This document shows positions 14,838-22,850 of a DNA stretch of 31,669 bases, piece after piece. The first letter of the stretch is position 1. Every line of letters starts with the position of its first letter. The stretch is from a virus, in the IMG/VR virus record IMGVR_UViG_3300037858_000055, positions 1 to 31,669 of that record; one strand, given 5' to 3'. The translations under genes were made by a program, and so were the position numbers. The notes below the pieces were generated by a model that did no database searches, was not told where the DNA came from, and saw only the letters and a program-made list of their open reading frames with translations.

Positions 14838-17800
14838 CCCAACCCTCCCGCAACAATGCGCTCCAGTGTCGCGCTCAGCCGGGCGTCGGCCTGGTCGAGA
14901 ATGGTGCTGGTCAACTCGTGGAGGCGGGCAGTGGTATCAACGACTGGATTTGTAATAGTGATTCCGCCCAGATTGACAGTCATACCTCCGGTATCGCCCG
15001 CCGTGCGTTCCGGTCTCAGGTCCGGACCAGGGCCGGGCGGCAATGCCGGTGTCACCATGCCGCCCTGTCCGCCCATCAGGAGATAGGTGCGCCCTCCGAC
15101 TCCCAGCAGTTCGGGCGCGCCGCCCTCGGTTACCTCATACATGCGGTTGGGCTCCACCGGGCCACCCAGCGCCCGGCGACCGGCCACGCCACCCCCGGCA
15201 ACGGTCGTCAGGTCGCCACGCGCTTCTTCACTCGGTATTTGCCGCGCCGTGGCCTCCTCGATGACCACGCGCTCGACTGTGGTGTGCGTGGTTACTATCT
15301 CGGTGGGTATTTTTGCGAGGGCGTTCCTGATGCCCTCAGCCGCCGCCTCTGCCTCGCCGGGGATTTCCATCAGGCGCGCCGCGTATTCGTCCGGGCCAAT
15401 TTTGCCCTGACGAAAATCCTCCGTCGCTTGCTCGGTCAGTTCTTTGATTTGGGCGTCAACTACCTCTTGTGTATGTACCGCACTGGTCTGGACATCCCGC
15501 AGATGACCGATGTACTCATCGGTATTTTCACCACCTTTGGCTGCCCACTCATCAATGCTTTGTGTCATCTGTCCGAATGAGCGGTCAGTCAGCGACTGCT
15601 GCACACCGAATTGCGATGCAATGTCGGCGGTCATCGCATCGAGTGCTTCCTGGCTGACCCCGTCTCGCCGTGCGCGGGCAACCGTGTAATTGATAAGCTC
15701 CTGGCCCAGATGGGCCATCTGCGCCGCTTGCTGGCGGGCATAGCTTTCAGCAGCCGCCAGTTCTTGCTCCTGGTAGCTTTGCTGTGCGGTCGTTAGCTTC
15801 TCGCGCTGTGCATCCTCCAGATTAACAATTTGTTGCTGGAGTTGCGCCCGCTCCTCCTCGGTTGTTGCGGCGGCAAGCTTTTGTGCTAACCCGGCACGCT
15901 GCTCATTGAACGTGGTAATCAGGTCGGCAACATTTGCCTGGTGCTCCCGTTGTGCATCCTCGCGTTCCTGGAGGAAATCGCGCTCCGTAGACACTGCTTT
16001 TCCGAACGCCTGCGCACCATTCTCGGCGGATCGCACAGCAGCATCACTGAGTGCCTCCATCTCTTCAGCGGTAAGGGCAGCCTGTACCCCTACTCCTGCG
16101 GTCGCCTCCGCCGTCGCCGTCGCCGCCCCGGCAGCGGCGGTCAGGTCGGCAGTGGCATCTTCAAGTGCTGCTTCGTATGTCAGGATACGTGCGGCATTTG
16201 CATCCCATATCGCGGGGTCTTTTTCGCCCCGCTCCGCCAGGTCGCCACGGATCTGGAGTTCCATTGCCAGAAGCGCCTGGAGGCCGCGCACCGCTTTCGC
16301 CTCAGACGCCACCGCTTCCTGGACACCGTCGCTGGCCTGTTCATAGTCGCGTATGGCATCCCGCGCTTCCAGCACGCTTTCGCGCTGGTTCAGCCACTGC
16401 TCGGCAGCCGCATCCCCCCAATCGTTGGTGCGGAGTGCATCCATGCCCCGCCCAATATCATTGAGTCGGGCAATGAACCAGGGCATAGTATCATTGGCAA
16501 GACCGAGCAAGCTGTCAGAAAGTGGAGTCAGGCCCTCGGTAAGCATCGCCTGGGTTTTCGCCGTGACCGCGGCGGAGAGTTGCCCCCAGTTTTCATACTG
16601 GATGGACATCTCCTCAATCGCCCGTCCGTTCGCATTCGCCCCGGCAACACTGTCGCCCAGGGCCAGCACCGCTTCTTCGCCCATATTCTCCCACAGACTG
16701 CGGAAATACAACACGCCGATTTCCTGGCGCTTCAGGGGATCTTCGATGGCGTTGAGGCCAGCGATAATCTGCTGGAACGCCTCGCCTTCGCTGATTTCGC
16801 CTGATGCGAGGCGCTGTTGGATAGACGCAAAGCCCGCGTCGAGTTTGCCGACCGCTTCGAGCACGGCAGGGTCTTTGAGGTTGACGCGGAACTCGTTAAG
16901 GCTATCACCGATCTTATCGGTGTTTATAAAGCCTGCTTGCAGGCCCTCATTCAATACCGACAGCGTGCCAGCGGCGGTTAGTCCCAATGCCGCAAAGTCA
17001 TCACTATATTCATTGAGGGTATCCTGAAGATCGCCAAAGCGATCCAGGTTCATCTGCTGCCCTTTTGCCATCAGCGTCAGCGCGGCTCCGGCCGACCCCC
17101 CGAACTCGTCGGACATGCGTGCGGCGGTGCGGAAACTCTCAGTGGTGTCAATTCCGAACGCCTGCTGAAGATACTGCCCCTGTTCGACAACGTCCTGGAG
17201 TTCATTGCCAGTCAGATCTCCAAACGCCCGGCGAGCTTCATTTGCCAGATCCCCCGTCTGCTTGATTGCAGCCCCGGCCCCGACAACCGCCCCGGTGAAC
17301 AGCGCCCAGGGACCAACCTGCTGAAGCGCGACGGTAAGGTTCTTGCCAATCGCGTCGCCAAGACCGGCAACGCGTTTCGTCTGGTGATCTGCCGCGTTCG
17401 CGGCCCGTTCCGCAGCCCGTGTCGCCGCTTGCTCCGCCCGGATCTTTTGCGTCAACAAGGTGTAGTAGCGCGTCGTGCCCTCGCTGGTGCCCTGGAGCGC
17501 TTGCTCCAGGATTTCGACCTTCTGTGCATGCGTAGCCGATGCCAGTGCTGCGCGGCGCTGCGCATCATCCAGGCGCTCAAACTCGCGCAATGACTGCGCG
17601 GTTGCCGTTGCAGCCTGACGGAGCGACCGTCCCAGGATCTCGCCGGTGGTGTGCGATGCCCCCGCCATGGCGGTGAACGTTCGCTCAACCCGTTGCCCAT
17701 CCGTGCGCACGGTCGACTGGAGTTGCACAAACGCGCGCTCCATTGCGCGCGTTTGGCGCTGCATCAGTGTGGCTGCACGCTCCAGTCCGGACAGATCGAT

Positions 17801-17839
17801 CCCGACCGTCCCGAAAGCAGAGCCAACATGTACGGGCAT
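14834..17839 (-). CDS. Tail tape-measure protein (1001 aa)
   Basis: This very long protein is mostly helical and Ala/Gln/Glu-rich. A short N-terminus (GTVGIDLSGLERAATLM) precedes coiled coils through the middle and C-terminal half. A hydrophobic segment at about residues 172-193 (LQQVGPWALFTGAVVGAGA) probably inserts into the host membrane. The last residues (TSTILDQADARLSATLERIV) form a terminal helix. The length scales with tail length. At about 1.5 angstrom per residue, a known rule of thumb, the tail would be about 150 nm long, which supports a siphovirus. Start ATG 17839 follows AGGAAGGATCGCACG. It sits between the tail chaperone and the distal tail gene, the normal order. Confidence 0.9.
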   Translation of the reverse strand: MPVHVGSAFGTVGIDLSGLERAATLMQRQTRAMERAFVQLQSTVRTDGQRVERTFTAMAGASHTTGEILGRSLRQAATATAQSLREFERLDDAQRRAALASATHAQKVEILEQALQGTSEGTTRYYTLLTQKIRAEQAATRAAERAANAADHQTKRVAGLGDAIGKNLTVALQQVGPWALFTGAVVGAGAAIKQTGDLANEARRAFGDLTGNELQDVVEQGQYLQQAFGIDTTESFRTAARMSDEFGGSAGAALTLMAKGQQMNLDRFGDLQDTLNEYSDDFAALGLTAAGTLSVLNEGLQAGFINTDKIGDSLNEFRVNLKDPAVLEAVGKLDAGFASIQQRLASGEISEGEAFQQIIAGLNAIEDPLKRQEIGVLYFRSLWENMGEEAVLALGDSVAGANANGRAIEEMSIQYENWGQLSAAVTAKTQAMLTEGLTPLSDSLLGLANDTMPWFIARLNDIGRGMDALRTNDWGDAAAEQWLNQRESVLEARDAIRDYEQASDGVQEAVASEAKAVRGLQALLAMELQIRGDLAERGEKDPAIWDANAARILTYEAALEDATADLTAAAGAATATAEATAGVGVQAALTAEEMEALSDAAVRSAENGAQAFGKAVSTERDFLQEREDAQREHQANVADLITTFNEQRAGLAQKLAAATTEEERAQLQQQIVNLEDAQREKLTTAQQSYQEQELAAAESYARQQAAQMAHLGQELINYTVARARRDGVSQEALDAMTADIASQFGVQQSLTDRSFGQMTQSIDEWAAKGGENTDEYIGHLRDVQTSAVHTQEVVDAQIKELTEQATEDFRQGKIGPDEYAARLMEIPGEAEAAAEGIRNALAKIPTEIVTTHTTVERVVIEEATARQIPSEEARGDLTTVAGGGVAGRRALGGPVEPNRMYEVTEGGAPELLGVGGRTYLLMGGQGGMVTPALPPGPGPDLRPERTAGDTGGMTVNLGGITITNPVVDTTARLHELTSTILDQADARLSATLERIVAGGLG

Positions 17840-17852
17840 CGTGCGATCCTTC

Positions 17853-18188
17853 CTACAATGCGTGTAATACCGCCAGTGGGACCGGGGTCAATGGCGGGGT
17901 TGTGCCGTTTGCGTGGGACGGCGCATCGGCGCGAGTTGCCAGCCATGCAATCGTCAGGTCGATCTGGTAATCATCCCAGTCACCCGTCAACAGGCTGCTC
18001 GGTCGCTGACCGTAGCGCCGGGCCAGTGTGTCCAGAGTACTCGCCGTTTGCGGATACGTCGCCAGGAAACATTGCCAGGGGCGCAACCCCCGACAGCGCC
18101 CAGTTAAAAATGTCCAGCTTATCCTCGGTGTCGATTTCGTCAATGCCCAGGGTGTCGTCCCCCGGCTCGTCACCCAGTATCGGGGCAA
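17853..18188 (-). CDS. Tail assembly chaperone, shifted-frame (T) part
   Basis: Read in the +1 frame relative to the upstream chaperone gene, this stretch contains LDTLARRYGQRPSSLLTGDW followed by DDYQIDLTIAWLA. That is the conserved C-terminal tail-chaperone part (RPSxLLGxxDxYxxDxA). The part before about 18080 looks like shadow, so the real product is probably made only after a shift and has no own start. The stop at 17853-17855 lies 13 bases before the tape-measure start. A fused protein of about 188 aa would result from a shift near 18080. The lambda gpG/gpGT pair is the known analogue, but there the shift is -1. Confidence 0.6.
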   Translation of the reverse strand: MPRYWVTSRGTTPWALTKSTPRISWTFLTGRCRGLRPWQCFLATYPQTASTLDTLARRYGQRPSSLLTGDWDDYQIDLTIAWLATRADAPSHANGTTPPLTPVPLAVLHAL

Positions 18189-18420
18189 CCATTACCGCCG
18201 CAACAACGATATTCAGGACATCGCGCATATCGCCGATATCCTTGAGCTGAAAGCGAAACGCCTTTTGTGTGATAAGTGCTTCCACCTGGCCCACCAGGGG
18301 CGCGGGGATGTCGCCGTGCTCGGCGAGGGTGAGTAGGGTCACCCGACGCACGGTGACGTGCAGGCCACTGGACAAAACAAGCTGCTGCTGGCGCTGCGCA
18401 CGCCATGTCTCGAGGTCCAT
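17980..18420 (-). CDS. Tail assembly chaperone, G-like (146 aa)
   Basis: The protein is helical and starts MDLETWRAQRQQQLVL, with LTLAEHGDIPAPLVGQVEAL and a middle rich in D/E and hydrophobic residues (KLDIFNWALSGVAP). It lies between the tail tube and tape-measure genes, the fixed position of this chaperone pair. It ends at 17980, while the useful C-terminal chaperone sequence continues in another frame. ATG 18420 follows TAGGAGTTCTGT. The tail chaperone coats the tape measure during tail assembly. The identity is based on position and on the second frame, which has the recognisable motif. Confidence 0.6.
   Translation of the reverse strand: MDLETWRAQRQQQLVLSSGLHVTVRRVTLLTLAEHGDIPAPLVGQVEALITQKAFRFQLKDIGDMRDVLNIVVAAVMVAPILGDEPGDDTLGIDEIDTEDKLDIFNWALSGVAPLAMFPGDVSANGEYSGHTGPALRSATEQPVDG
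18078..18110 (-). other. Candidate programmed frameshift sites
   Basis: Three homopolymer sites sit where the chaperone frames overlap. A five-T run at 18106-18110 (codons ATT TTT AAC) would allow a -2 slip. A five-G run at 18087-18091 (TCG GGG GTT) would allow a +1 slip. A four-C run at 18078-18081 (GCG CCC CTG) allows a +1 slip of tRNA-Pro from CCC to CCC, entering the frame that encodes WQCFLATYPQTAS. The CCC-C site is the simplest +1 candidate. None was tested. Confidence 0.45.
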
Positions 18421-18429
18421 ACAGAACTC

Positions 18430-18978
18430 CTACGAAGTTGCTAATGCTGCTGCGGTTTCCTTTTTGGTGAAGGTCACAATCTTACTGCTGTTCCCGGTAT
18501 CGCGGACGGCAACCCCGCCAAGCTGCGGCCCCGGAAACTGTCCATACTGCATATTGGCCTGCACGTTGTTCGTGACTTTGGCCTTCCAGATTTTTACCTC
18601 CAGGTCATCACCCAGCTCGGAAATCGCCCGGCCTTCAATGATGACATAGGGCACCCCGACAGCATTCGTTGTGGCGGCAATGATGTCAAGGGTCAGGGTT
18701 TGATCCGGAGTGGTCCCCGCTTCGGTTGCGGTCAGCCCCAGCATTGCCGCCAGGACATCCATCGGCAGGCCTACGAGATTGGTTGACCACTCGGCTCCGA
18801 TAATTTTGGACACCACCGAGAGGATACCGACGGTTGCTTCAGCCCGGCCCGATTGGAGCAGGAGGCTGATATTAAATTGGGTAGTTTCCGGGAGGTCGAT
18901 GACCTGTGGGGTTGCATCAAACGTAGTAATGCGCACCTGGTCAATGCTGAAGGGAAAAATCTTAGGTGAGAGCGGCAT
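18430..18978 (-). CDS. Major tail tube protein
   Basis: The protein has the beta-rich fold and size (182 aa) of siphovirus tail tube proteins. The N-terminus PLSPKIFPFSIDQVRITTF is followed by QFNISLLLQSGRAEATVG, with the last strands GRAISELGDDLEVKIWKAK and SKIVTFTKKETAAAL. It stands between the tail terminator and the tail chaperone, the usual location. Start ATG 18978 has GGAGTATTCTCT upstream. The assignment is mostly by order and general fold. Confidence 0.65.
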   Translation of the reverse strand: MPLSPKIFPFSIDQVRITTFDATPQVIDLPETTQFNISLLLQSGRAEATVGILSVVSKIIGAEWSTNLVGLPMDVLAAMLGLTATEAGTTPDQTLTLDIIAATTNAVGVPYVIIEGRAISELGDDLEVKIWKAKVTNNVQANMQYGQFPGPQLGGVAVRDTGNSSKIVTFTKKETAAALATS

Positions 18979-18990
18979 AGAGAATACTCC

Positions 18991-19401
18991 TTATATGCGC
19001 CGCAGGCCGCTCCAGCGACTGATTTGAAGCGCGGCCTTTAGCGTTGTATCTTCGGCATGCAGGACTGAACCTGCATCCATCAAGAGCCATGCGACATCAG
19101 GAATATGCGTATGGTACAGAAGCGCGTGTATCCGCAGACGTGCGCTGTCTATGGTCACCTCCCCTGAGCGCTGATAGAGATAGATCGCAATATCCAGCCT
19201 GTTCGCTACGCGGTTACGAGGAACATCCCCCGTGAACGCCACCAGCGCACAGGGAAGAATCTCTTGGTCGCTATCAAACGCTGCGGGCGTGGACTGGCGA
19301 CTGATTACCCCGACTGCGGTTGCGTCGTAGATCCCCCCGGGGAGCAATCCGACCAGGGCGGCATCGCTCTGCAGATAGGTCAGTATTGCCGGACCCATCA
19401 A
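18991..19401 (-). CDS. Tail terminator/completion-like protein (136 aa)
   Basis: The protein begins with the helix GPAILTYLQSDAALVGLLPGG, then IYDATAVGVISRQSTPAAFD. This matches the DUF3168/tail-completion pattern (short helix, then LL.GGI.), and beta strands follow (LDIAIYLYQRSGEVT). The gene lies between the gp10-like and tail tube genes, and overlaps the gp10-like gene by four bases. It likely caps the tail tube. The identification is moderate: pattern and order, no direct hit. Confidence 0.6.
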   Translation of the reverse strand: MMGPAILTYLQSDAALVGLLPGGIYDATAVGVISRQSTPAAFDSDQEILPCALVAFTGDVPRNRVANRLDIAIYLYQRSGEVTIDSARLRIHALLYHTHIPDVAWLLMDAGSVLHAEDTTLKAALQISRWSGLRRI

Positions 19402-19736
19402 AAAATCTCCTGTAGCCGCTGTTCAATGTCGGGTATTTTTTGGCTAATTGTCGGCCAGATCACAGCGAAGCGTTCGGCATGGTTCAGTTCGAGATATCGG
19501 CCGTAGTCGATATCCTCGCCGTGGCTGAGAAAAACCGTTACTATATCTTCGGCCACGTCCACCGTAGCAAGCAATGCACGGCGTGCATTGCCGGTACGGT
19601 CCTGCCAGGGTGCGTCGCGCCGTGCCGTCGCCTCCAGATCATCTCGTATCAGATCGGCAACCACCGTAACTGCATAACGTACCTGCTGGACATAGGCCAG
19701 CAGGCCCGGTGTCAACGTGTCGTTCCAGGCGGTCAT
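19398..19736 (-). CDS. HK97 gp10-like tail/neck component (112 aa)
   Basis: The motif DAPWQDRTGNARRALLATVD is the well-known APxxTGxLRxSi-like signature of HK97 gp10-type proteins, followed by VTVFLSHGEDIDYGRYLELN. The usual Y-x-x-Y-x-E segment of the family is present as YGRYLELNH. The N-terminal helix (LLAYVQQVRYAVTVVADLIRD) fits. The gene lies between the head-tail closure and terminator genes, with overlaps of four bases on each side. It probably belongs to the tail or neck structure. Confidence 0.7.
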   Translation of the reverse strand: MTAWNDTLTPGLLAYVQQVRYAVTVVADLIRDDLEATARRDAPWQDRTGNARRALLATVDVAEDIVTVFLSHGEDIDYGRYLELNHAERFAVIWPTISQKIPDIEQRLQEIF

Positions 19737-20053
19737 TGCCGGACCTCGATGGCCGCTACGGTCAACACATCCCGATCCGGCCAGACGTAGACAACCTCAT
19801 ACACCGATCCGACATAGGTCAGCCGGTCGCCCTGGGCAATATCCATATCATGTCGCCCATAGAGGCGGAGTTGCCCGGTGGCTGCCTCGCCTCCGTCGGA
19901 ACGCCCCTGCGATACAGACGATGGGTCTATATAGACTGACTGTGTGGTCAATGCCGCAGTGCCCCGCCGCAGTACCACAGGCATCGTTAGCGACCGTGCA
20001 TTGATATCGCGTAACTGCACAACGGTCGCGCTGTTGAGTAGCGGTGTACTCAT
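19733..20053 (-). CDS. Head-tail joining/closure protein (106 aa)
   Basis: The protein is beta-rich, with VVQLRDINARSLTMPVVLRR, GQLRLYGRHDMDIAQGDRL and TYVGSVYEVVYVWPDRD. The GRHDMDIAQGDRL...G..YEV pattern recalls phage head-tail closure proteins, which carry an xxxGDxxxxxGxxYxV strand pair. It lies between the connector adaptor and the gp10-like gene, in the standard place. The start overlaps nothing; 36 bases separate it from the adaptor stop. Confidence 0.6.
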   Translation of the reverse strand: MSTPLLNSATVVQLRDINARSLTMPVVLRRGTAALTTQSVYIDPSSVSQGRSDGGEAATGQLRLYGRHDMDIAQGDRLTYVGSVYEVVYVWPDRDVLTVAAIEVRQ

Positions 20054-20089
20054 GCGTATAACCCTCGATCATAGCCAGCCGCCACTGCG

Positions 20090-20434
20090 TCACCTCATCT
20101 TGTTTTTTGTCCCGGCCGCAATATGACCAATCCGTGCCCCACGTCCCGATGTGGGAGTGGGCGACTGAGCGGCAATGCGGTTCCATTGGGCAAGTCGCTG
20201 AGACCACGACACACTCAGACCGCTCGGCAGTGTCACCCGATCCGGTTGACTGGCGAATTGTGCCGCCAGTCCCGCCGCCAGGTTGCGCAGTGCTGCCTGT
20301 TCATTATTGCTGTGCAATGCAAGCGAGGCTGCATAGTCCTCATCCTGAAGCATTCCCGGATCTACGGTATCGCCCAGGGCAAAGCGCAGTCGGTCCTTTG
20401 CAGTTGTTCGGGACTGGTCATAGCTGAATGCCAT
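20090..20434 (-). CDS. Head-tail adaptor (connector) protein (114 aa)
   Basis: The protein is a helical adaptor: SYDQSRTTAKDRLRFALGDT, then MLQDEDYAASLALHSNNEQA and AALRNLAAGLAAQFA. It ends in a polar tail with GARIGHIAAGTKNK. The pattern of D..L.DeeY, then a long helix with many Ala/Leu, is like gp6-type phage adaptors (small helical subunits that bind under the portal). It lies right after the major capsid gene, the normal position. Eight bases separate them. Confidence 0.6.
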   Translation of the reverse strand: MAFSYDQSRTTAKDRLRFALGDTVDPGMLQDEDYAASLALHSNNEQAALRNLAAGLAAQFASQPDRVTLPSGLSVSWSQRLAQWNRIAAQSPTPTSGRGARIGHIAAGTKNKMR

Positions 20435-20442
20435 TGCCGCTC

Positions 20443-21585
20443 CTAGGTCAACACCGGCTCGGTTGTCGGAATAGTATCAGTGAACGATCCCACGGTCAGG
20501 CAGGCCGACGCCGCCTTGCGATGCAAGCGCGGAAAGCCGCGCGCCACACCCCAGTAGGTCACGTTCGGCGGGTTCAGGTCCGGACTGGCCGTCGTGTAGG
20601 CAATCGGGCCACGCTGCCGCCCTCCAAGATCGCCAGATGAGGTCTGTGCCAGGCTTGCGACGACACTTTCTGTCACGATGCCGTTGGCAAAGTCGGCTAC
20701 CGCTGGATCGTCATCATCGTTCGTGCTACTCAAGATGACGTTCGTAATCGGCAAAAACGGAGCATTTGCCACCGCCCCGGCGGGGGTTTGATACCAGTAG
20801 CGTGCGTCGTACAACTCGATTTCCATTGCGAGTAGGCGCGAGGCGAGATCCTGCATCTGGCCCAGCGCGGCGGTGCTTAAATTGGTGAAGCTCAGTCCGG
20901 CGGTCAGCAATGCCGTGGCCTTGTCCTGGAACTCGGTTGTGGCGATCATATAGCGGAATGCCTGTGTGCTCATCGTGACGCGGTTGTAGACCACGCCGTA
21001 GCGCACCCGGCCAATCAGCACCGCATTGAGGATGTCAGCCACTGGCGTGGCAGTGGCTGCCGTGTCCCAGGCGACATTGGTCGTAATCGTCAGGTCGGAC
21101 GGCCTGCCCCACGAAACGTTCGTCAGCGTGATGCCTAATCGGTCATAGCTCAGACTGCCGACGTGCATGGCGATAATCAGCGCCTCCATACGCTGCCGCA
21201 GGCCCAGCAGCACAGCATCCAGCGTGCGGGTTTCCCAGTCCAGGAACATCGCCCGGTCGTCAGTCATCGCCATACTCATCGTCAGAGCCAGTAGCTGGTT
21301 CAGCATGTCCTGGTTCATCGCTACGCCGATTTTCAGGTTCGGAACCGCCGTACTCTCCAGGGCGAACCTCCCGGCGTTGTACGTTACCGCCTGGGCATCG
21401 TCGGCAATCAAGTCGGCGATGTAGGCGTAGCCGGTGTACGATGCCATAATCTCATTGTCCATCGCCGGAACCACCGGCGTGCGGTTGAGGAACAGCAGAT
21501 CATCCGGCAGCAGGCGCACATCCTGGAGTTGCTGCATGATTGCATTGACACGCGCGGCGCGCAGCATCTGAAGTGATGGTGTCAT
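20443..21585 (-). CDS. Major capsid protein (Phage_cap_E-like)
   Basis: The 380-residue protein has the length and domains of HK97-fold capsids of the E family. FLNRTPVVPAMDNEIMASYT opens the E-loop region, and DMLNQLLALTMSMAMTDDRA lies in the spine-helix region. The C-terminal SPDLNPPNVTYWGVARGFPR, then ASACLTVGSF, matches the characteristic family ending (W.v...lP.l......vg.f). The gene is flanked by the decoration and adaptor genes. Start ATG 21585 is preceded by a purine-rich TAGGAGACCACC. Confidence 0.75.
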   Translation of the reverse strand: MTPSLQMLRAARVNAIMQQLQDVRLLPDDLLFLNRTPVVPAMDNEIMASYTGYAYIADLIADDAQAVTYNAGRFALESTAVPNLKIGVAMNQDMLNQLLALTMSMAMTDDRAMFLDWETRTLDAVLLGLRQRMEALIIAMHVGSLSYDRLGITLTNVSWGRPSDLTITTNVAWDTAATATPVADILNAVLIGRVRYGVVYNRVTMSTQAFRYMIATTEFQDKATALLTAGLSFTNLSTAALGQMQDLASRLLAMEIELYDARYWYQTPAGAVANAPFLPITNVILSSTNDDDDPAVADFANGIVTESVVASLAQTSSGDLGGRQRGPIAYTTASPDLNPPNVTYWGVARGFPRLHRKAASACLTVGSFTDTIPTTEPVLT

Positions 21586-21594
21586 GGTGGTCTC

Positions 21595-22380
21595 CTAGCC
21601 CGCGTAGCGGATGCGCGGGAATGCCGCTTCAAATGCCGTCCATGATGGCTCGGTACCGGCCCCCAGTGGCACGATGTTATCGCCGCCGACCCGCAGTCGG
21701 TCCTTCCAGACGGTGCCGCCGTCAAACACGTCGGGATGTGCCGATGGCGCGGCAATCAGACCGCCCCCCGGCGTTTCCAGCAGGCTTTCGTTCAGGATGT
21801 AGGCATACCCCCGGCGGAGGAATTGCCGACCGTCGGTAGCGGCGCTGTCATACGGTCCGTACCCACCGACAGCCGCACCTTCCGTGACCGTTGCAACGGC
21901 GGCGGTTCCGGCCCCGCCGGTCAGATTGGTTGCATCGGTCGTGACCGCAGCGACATTCCCTGCCCCCAGCGGGTAGGTCAGGGTGTAGACGCCGGTATCC
22001 TCCGTAACCTCCACCCCGGCGTACGCTCCGCCCAGTCCGCGAATGGCCGCCTGTGCATCCGCCGCGCTAACGTTGTATGCCAGCGCCGCTGTTGTCGTGC
22101 CATTGGCGGTGACGGTGAATGTCCCGCCGGTCGCATCAATGGTGATTGTCTCGACGTTTTGAATACCTTTGGCACACAGGACAGCACCAAAAGGGATGCC
22201 CTTCTTGCCGATTTCGATAACCGTGCCGTCGGCCAGGGTCAGATTGGCCCCGCTCACCGCGTTGACCGTGGTCCAGTCAATGGTTATCCCGCCCACGGCC
22301 CAGTCCACGCCCTGGTGGTGCGCCAGCACCTGGATCGGACGTCCCGTCTCCGCCAGTACCTGCCGTCCATAGGTTGCCAT
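21595..22380 (-). CDS. Decoration-like capsid protein with inserted Ig-like repeat (261 aa)
   Basis: N- and C-terminal parts (WTTVNAVSGANLTLADGTV, then DGRQFLRRGYAYILNESLL) look like phage head decoration proteins, which bind the capsid surface. Between about residues 73 and 168 sits an insert: NVETITIDATGGTFTVTANG, TTTAALAYNVSAADAQAAI, then a GVYTLTYP strand. I recognise this as the repeat unit often found in phage surface proteins (ATGGTFTLxFxGxTTxxIxY...AaxvQaAL). The insert would add a domain displayed on the capsid. The start shares one base with the protease stop. Confidence 0.65.
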   Translation of the reverse strand: MATYGRQVLAETGRPIQVLAHHQGVDWAVGGITIDWTTVNAVSGANLTLADGTVIEIGKKGIPFGAVLCAKGIQNVETITIDATGGTFTVTANGTTTAALAYNVSAADAQAAIRGLGGAYAGVEVTEDTGVYTLTYPLGAGNVAAVTTDATNLTGGAGTAAVATVTEGAAVGGYGPYDSAATDGRQFLRRGYAYILNESLLETPGGGLIAAPSAHPDVFDGGTVWKDRLRVGGDNIVPLGAGTEPSWTAFEAAFPRIRYAG

Positions 22381-22850
22381 CAGCGCACCTTCTTCCCGTT
22401 CTGGCGCTCGGCATAGCGCCGGGCGTGGTCGGCAGCCTCGTTAACATCGGCGTTTGCATCCGCCGGGGCGGGGGTCTGTACCGGATTGGTCTGCACCGTA
22501 AGCGTGCCGGTGCCGGTGCCCTCGACAGGGACACGCTCCTGGGTCAGCGCATGACCGGGTCGGGCGTGGACCGCCGCACGCAGCAACTCGACGCGGCTTT
22601 GCCCATCGCGCGGATGATCCGCATCGTCTCCGGCACAAACCCGATACAGCGCGATCAGGCTATCCCGTTCGCCGGGGAATGCCTTGTTCCCGTGTATCGC
22701 CTGCTCCACAAACGCAACGGCCTCGCTGTCGATGCGCTGTCGGCGCTCGGTTGCCAGTTGTTGGCGGAGTGCCACCAGCTCTGCCTCGGCCTGCGCCTGC
22801 TGTTCTGCGGCAGTGGCGTTCTGCGCCGCCGCAATAGGTTCTGTTCCCAT
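22380..22850 (-). CDS. Nested in-frame scaffold protein (156 aa)
   Basis: Within the protease gene, residue 282 is ATG 22848-22850 and is preceded by AGGAGGTTCCG, a consensus ribosome site with ideal spacing, better than that of many real starts here. Translation from it gives 156 residues. The start is Gln/Ala/Glu-rich helix (AAEQQAQAEAELVALRQQL), as in scaffolds, and the C-terminus is basic (YAERQNGKKVR), which is typical of capsid-binding tails. The lambda C-Nu3 pair is the known precedent. The internal start is inferred from sequence only. Confidence 0.65.
   Translation of the reverse strand: MGTEPIAAAQNATAAEQQAQAEAELVALRQQLATERRQRIDSEAVAFVEQAIHGNKAFPGERDSLIALYRVCAGDDADHPRDGQSRVELLRAAVHARPGHALTQERVPVEGTGTGTLTVQTNPVQTPAPADANADVNEAADHARRYAERQNGKKVR

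Noticed and set aside
15941-16804. 287-aa + strand open frame opposite the tape-measure gene.
   Set aside because: Long antisense frames are expected in high-GC coding DNA. No motif, and no operon partner on that strand.
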